Part shown: positions 61,225 through 64,000 of the stretch, piece by piece
Numbering within the stretch: position 1 is the stretch's first letter
Layout of the letters: each line of letters opens with the position of its first letter
Source: Oscillospiraceae bacterium
GTDB lineage: Bacteria; Bacillota; Clostridia; Oscillospirales; Oscillospiraceae
Length of the DNA: 64,000 nucleotides
Direction of reading: 5' to 3'
NCBI GenBank assembly: GCA_017395935.1
Contig: JAFQNL010000024.1
Span: 38,425 to 102,424, forward strand
Program-made: the position numbers and the translations under genes
Notes under the pieces: generated by a model
What the model was told of the DNA's origin: nothing
Seen by the model: only the letters and a program-made list of their open reading frames with translations
The model's database searches: none

Positions 61225-61298
61225 TCGGAGTGTCGGGATTCGAACCCGAGGCCTCTTGGACCCGAACCAAGCGCGATACCAAACTTCGCCACACCCCG
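61225..61298 (-). tRNA. tRNA-Pro (anticodon CGG)
   Basis: 74-base cloverleaf on the minus strand: acceptor CGGGGTG / CACTCCG, D-arm GGCGAAGTTTGGTATCGC, anticodon loop TTCGGGT (CGG), T-arm CGGGTTCGAATCCCG, discriminator A. CCA is not encoded. Confidence 0.95.
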
Positions 61299-61311
61299 AT
61301 AGAGCCTATAT

Positions 61312-61340
61312 AGTATACCGTTTTGTGCGGCCAAAGTCAA
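61312..61340 (-). promoter_or_regulatory. Promoter of tRNA-Pro
   Basis: Minus-strand TTGACT, 17 bases, TATACT, about 14 bases from the tRNA 5' end. Confidence 0.85.
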
Positions 61341-61357
61341 GGCTTTCCTCAGAAGGT

Positions 61358-61384
61358 CAGGCCGTCCGAAAACCGGACGGCCTG
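61358..61384 (-). terminator. Hairpin after the PH-domain gene
   Basis: CAGGCCGTCCG / CGGACGGCCTG stem with poor T-run; possibly a weak terminator. Confidence 0.5.
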
Positions 61385-61393
61385 AACAACGAC

Positions 61394-61768
61394 TCAGCGC
61401 AGGATATAGCGGGAGATGGCCTGACCGATGGCCAGAATGTTGGAGGAGCCAAAGAACTCAAAGCGGACTCTTCCGATACCAGAGAAGTACAGCTCCAACT
61501 CACTGTCAATGTCCATTACTCCAGCCGTCTCAATGGAAAAAACGGTGACTTTGCTATAGGGGAGAGAGGTGAAGTCCCGCTTGGCACCGGTCACACCCTG
61601 GGCGTTGACGGCGATGACCCGCTTGTCGGTAAAAACAACATAGTCACGCAGTGTAGTGTAGCTGCCCAGAACCTGCTCGCCAGGGATCAGCAGGTCAGCG
61701 ACATCCTTATCCCGGGGGGTACGATCCTTGCGCAGCTTGAGATACTTGCAGTTATCAAAATCGATCAT
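61394..61768 (-). CDS. PH-domain protein (bPH_1-like)
   Basis: A 124-residue protein with LLIPGEQVLGSYTTLRDYVVFTDKRVIAVNAQGVTGAKRDFTSLPYSKVTVFS, the pattern of the bacterial pleckstrin-like (DUF1696/bPH_1) family; no membrane helix. Function unknown, thought to bind membranes or act as a scaffold. Start ATG 61768, 9 bases after GGAGG; the frame runs further up to 61918 without an RBS. Confidence 0.84.
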   Translation of the reverse strand: MIDFDNCKYLKLRKDRTPRDKDVADLLIPGEQVLGSYTTLRDYVVFTDKRVIAVNAQGVTGAKRDFTSLPYSKVTVFSIETAGVMDIDSELELYFSGIGRVRFEFFGSSNILAIGQAISRYILR

Positions 61769-61817
61769 AGTCTTTTGCCTCCAGTGTAAAGAGAATGAGC
61801 CGGGGTTTCTGTCTTCT

Positions 61818-61846
61818 AGTTTAGCCGGTATCAGCCCTTGAGTCAA
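61818..61846 (-). promoter_or_regulatory. Promoter of the PH-domain gene
   Basis: Minus-strand TTGACT, 17 bases, TAAACT. Confidence 0.78.
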
Positions 61847-61885
61847 CGCGCGGCAGAGAGTTTTTTCATTCATAAGAAAAAACTG

Positions 61886-61914
61886 TTGACAAACGCCATT
61901 CGGATGGATATAAT
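61886..61914 (+). promoter_or_regulatory. Consensus promoter of tRNA-Leu
   Basis: TTGACA, 17 bases, TATAAT, all consensus, 24 bases before the tRNA. Confidence 0.92.
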
Positions 61915-61937
61915 ACATCCTGTTGACAACCTAATAC

Positions 61938-62021
61938 GCGGATGTGCTGGAATTGGTAGACTGGCAAGCTTGAGGTGCTTGTGCTCGAATGGGCGTACGG
62001 GTTCGACTCCCGTCATCCGCA
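61938..62021 (+). tRNA. tRNA-Leu (anticodon GAG)
   Basis: 84-base class II tRNA: acceptor GCGGATG / CATCCGC, anticodon stem CAAGC / GCTTG with loop TTGAGGT (GAG), a variable arm, T-arm ACGGGTTCGACTCCCGT, discriminator A. CCA not encoded. Confidence 0.95.
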
Positions 62022-62026
62022 TACGA

Positions 62027-62063
62027 AACCCCTGAAAGTGTTCTTTCGGGGGTTTTGTTTTTC
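62027..62063 (+). terminator. Terminator of tRNA-Leu
   Basis: AACCCCTGAAAG / CTTTCGGGGGTT with TGTT loop, then TTGTTTTT. Confidence 0.88.
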
Positions 62064-62197
62064 GCTTCCACTCCTGACAGAGAGCGCAGCCGCCTGGAAT
62101 GGAAAATAGAACAACAAAATGTGTCATGATATCTGGAAATCTGCCAAAAGATGTGTATAATAGTATCTGCTGATCCTGAAAAGAAGAGGAGTACACC

Positions 62198-63040
62198 ATG
62201 AATATCCGAACTACCGTCAAGGAATACGCTGTTATCACGCTTGGCACAGTGATTGTCGCTGTCTCAGTCTATTTCTTTATGCTGCCCAGTCATGTGTCTG
62301 TGGGCAGCGGCTCGGCTCTGGCTATGGTTTTGAGCAACTTTATCCCCCTGCCTGTCTCCACTATTACGCTGATCATGAATACCGGGCTTCTGGTGATCGG
62401 ATTTTTGCTGATCGGTCCGGAGTTTGGCGCCAAGACCGTCTATTCCACCATTCTCATGCCGCTGGTACTTGGAATCTTCGAGCGGGTTTTCCCAGATTTC
62501 CAGTCGATTACGCAGGATCCTTTGCTGGATGTGATCTGTTATATTCTTGTTGTCGGTATCGGCCTTGCTATTCTGTTCTCCCGAAACGCTTCTTCCGGCG
62601 GACTGGACATCGTGGCCAAGATCATGAATAAGTATCTGCGTATGGATCTTGGACAGGCGATGAGTCTCTCTGGCATGGTGGTCGCCCTGTCTTCCGCCCT
62701 CTGCTATGACAGCAAGACCGTAGTCCTCAGCGTTCTGGGTACCTATTTCGGCGGCATGGTGGTTGATCATTTCATCTTTGGTTTGAATATCAAGCGGCGT
62801 GTCTGCGTCATTTCGGAACAGTTGGATACCATTGTGAACTTCGTCCTTCATGATCTCCACAGCGGCGCCACCTTAAACGAGATTATCGGTGCCTATGACA
62901 ATACACCCCGCAAGGAAATGATCGCCATTGTGAATAAACAGGAATACCGCAAGCTCATGGACTATATCCGCAGAACGGACCCAAAAGCTTTTGTAACCGT
63001 TTATTCGGTCAATGAAGTGCGCTATATCCCCAAAAAATGA
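62198..63040 (+). CDS. YitT-family membrane protein (DUF161/DUF2179)
   Basis: A 280-residue protein with five membrane helices (residues about 9-190, PSHVSVGSGSALAMVLSNF in helix one region) and a C-terminal DUF2179 domain (about 205-280, IISEQLDTIVNFVLHDLHSGATLNEIIGAY). The family is common in Firmicutes with many paralogues and unknown transport or regulatory function. RBS AGAGGAG before the ATG. Confidence 0.9.
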   Translation: MNIRTTVKEYAVITLGTVIVAVSVYFFMLPSHVSVGSGSALAMVLSNFIPLPVSTITLIMNTGLLVIGFLLIGPEFGAKTVYSTILMPLVLGIFERVFPDFQSITQDPLLDVICYILVVGIGLAILFSRNASSGGLDIVAKIMNKYLRMDLGQAMSLSGMVVALSSALCYDSKTVVLSVLGTYFGGMVVDHFIFGLNIKRRVCVISEQLDTIVNFVLHDLHSGATLNEIIGAYDNTPRKEMIAIVNKQEYRKLMDYIRRTDPKAFVTVYSVNEVRYIPKK

Positions 63041-63056
63041 TTCTCTGAGACAGATA

Positions 63057-63094
63057 GCCCCCGGACAGCGTGTCCGGGGGCGTTTGGTATTTTT
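63057..63094 (+). terminator. Terminator of the YitT-family gene
   Basis: GCCCCCGGACA / TGTCCGGGGGC with GCG loop, then GTTTGGTATTTTT. Confidence 0.9.
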
Positions 63095-63336
63095 ACGGAT
63101 CGGCAGGGAAGAGCAGTACTGACCAGGCGCCGAATGGGAAACCTTCGTCAGTTAGCCTTCCGGTTCCACTATTCTCTGGCTGAAAGCCAGTTGTTTTGAC
63201 AGCTGTCGGAAGAAGGCAAAGGAAAACTCCAGCCGCTGGGACCAAAGAGCTTTAGCGCTTTTGGTAGCAAGGGAAAAGGTACTCAGGGACTCCGTTTTGG
63301 AGAATACGGAAGAGGCAATACGCTGCTATTGCTTCA

Positions 63337-63455
63337 AAGAACCCTGTTTTCTGCATTTACAAAGTGCTTCCAATGTCCGTTCTGAAATTGTCTTGCCGTT
63401 AGGAGCAGAGTGTCATCCAGATCAAAAAAGAAAAGCTTTTTTCGGTTGTTCTAAT
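63337..63455 (-). pseudogene. Decayed HAD-hydrolase N terminus
   Basis: Read from just below the NUDIX stop codon on the minus strand, one frame gives ELEQPKKAFLFDLDDTLL, the HAD superfamily DxD motif I, then a stop after 36 more bases or so. The obvious ATG (ATGAAT) is followed by TAG; a single base shift restores the frame, pointing to a lost or frameshifted gene. The rest of a HAD protein is not found; 63095-63336 shows no gene. Only about 40 residues remain, so identity is by motif only. Confidence 0.5.
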
Positions 63456-63962
63456 TCATAAACCCTCCGTCGTAAAGAAATACCCTAATGTATGCACTAG
63501 CTTGCAAGTGTCAAAAAGCTCTTTAATCTGTTCTTTGGTCATCCAAGCAGTCTGTGCCACTTCTTTTGTGGTAGCTTGTTCCGGCGAAACGGGGCCATCA
63601 TACTCAAACAGCCACACATCCACAATATCCGTAAACTTGACACCGTTTACCACTCTGCCAATCACAGAATAGACCAATTTGCCATCTTCCGGGGATAGTG
63701 TCAAACCCACTTCTTCCTTGGTTTCCCGGAGCGCCCCGGTCAAACTATCCTCACCCTTCGTCACAGAACCACCCACACATTCCCACATGAGCGGATATGC
63801 AGGACGATCCGCACTTCGTTGTGAGATCAGATATTCCCCTTTGCTGTTGCGAATCCAAATATGTACAACCAGGTGATAGAACCCCTGCGGCACTTCTTCA
63901 CCACGAATATGGTCACGCCCGGTCAGCTCCCGCCGCTCGTTGTATAGATCCCAAAGTTCCAT
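63456..63962 (-). CDS. NUDIX hydrolase
   Basis: A 168-residue protein. The Nudix box GGSVTKGEDSLTGALRETKEEVGL keeps the metal-binding REx2EE pattern. The N-terminal MELWDLYNERRELTG and IWIRNSKGEYLISQRSA resemble Idi-like NUDIX proteins. Substrate unknown; isopentenyl-diphosphate isomerase activity is not claimed. Base composition is richer in AT, with codons such as AAA, TTT and ACT, unlike most genes in the window, suggesting later acquisition. Confidence 0.85.
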   Translation of the reverse strand: MELWDLYNERRELTGRDHIRGEEVPQGFYHLVVHIWIRNSKGEYLISQRSADRPAYPLMWECVGGSVTKGEDSLTGALRETKEEVGLTLSPEDGKLVYSVIGRVVNGVKFTDIVDVWLFEYDGPVSPEQATTKEVAQTAWMTKEQIKELFDTCKLVHTLGYFFTTEGL

Positions 63963-63964
63963 TG

Positions 63965-64000
63965 TTAAACCCTTTCATCCGTCACAATATGCTCAATCCC
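63965..64000 (-). CDS. 3' end of a gene cut by the window edge
   Basis: The last 11 codons of a minus-strand reading frame (GIEHIVTDERV) and its TAA lie just upstream of the NUDIX gene. Too short to identify. The NUDIX ATG begins 2 bases after this stop, so both are probably in one transcript. Confidence 0.4.
   Translation of the reverse strand, partial: GIEHIVTDERV

Overview
The window looks like chromosomal core sequence from an anaerobic, endospore-forming Firmicute of class Clostridia. A GC-rich member of the Oscillospiraceae (Flavonifractor/Intestinimonas/Lawsonibacter-like) is my best guess. The evidence is a complete spoIIIAA-AH operon and a SpoIIM-like gene, the dgt-dnaG-rpoD macromolecular-synthesis cluster, a tyrosine T-box and a lysine riboswitch, and many TTGACA-17-TATAAT-type promoters. 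Ferredoxin-like DUF362 and class III fructose-bisphosphatase genes also fit. Genus and family are inferred. I see no phage, IS element, rRNA operon or CRISPR array.

Layout. 1-7.1 kb (+): end of rarA, a YgjV-like membrane protein, a coiled-coil protein, DUF951, hisC, comEC, a GT8 glycosyltransferase and a PgsA-like phosphatidyltransferase, closed by a terminator. A short minus-strand gene (56 codons) follows. 7.4-12.6 kb (+): pyrimidine operon pyrC-pyrF-pyrK-pyrD, then a histidine-phosphatase/GNAT fusion. 12.7-21.2 kb (+): dgt, dnaG, rpoD, an MFS carrier, a DUF362 ferredoxin-like protein, a small membrane protein and a DUF4349 lipoprotein. 21.3-25.0 kb (-): ksgA, a YabE-like G5/3D cell-wall protein and a MocR-type regulator.

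25.3-40.9 kb (+): spoIIIAA-AH, then nusB, a Kae1/TsaD paralogue, xseA-xseB, ispA, a divergent PAP2 protein, dxs, tlyA, nadK, argR, recN and a zinc-ribbon protein. This joins sporulation (the feeding-tube ATPase and channel), exonuclease VII, isoprenoid precursor synthesis and DNA repair in the order common in Clostridia. 41-43.5 kb (+): tyrosine T-box, an M28-like peptidase and tyrS. 43.5-47.5 kb (-): an AlkZ-related protein and the lysine-branch operon asd-dapA-dapB under a lysine riboswitch. 47.5-53.4 kb (+): queA-tgt-yajC, a TIGR04086 membrane protein, proC, spoIIM-like and xerD.

53.4-61.8 kb (-): a 1628-residue secreted multidomain (glucosaminidase-like, SH3, FN3) protein, fbp, a small membrane protein, tRNA-Pro and a PH-domain protein. 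61.9-64 kb: tRNA-Leu, a YitT-family protein, then a more AT-rich end with a decayed HAD-hydrolase fragment and a NUDIX gene that looks more recently acquired.

Most genes are ordinary core functions. The less expected signals are regulatory. A 15-bp palindrome GTAAC-N5-GTTAC occurs three times; two copies are in front of cell-wall protein genes. Two intergenic terminator-like hairpins have a 3' arm that doubles as the next gene's ribosome-binding site. A cluster of TGTAAAGT repeats precedes the lipoprotein gene. The tyrosine T-box places a peptidase gene ahead of tyrS.
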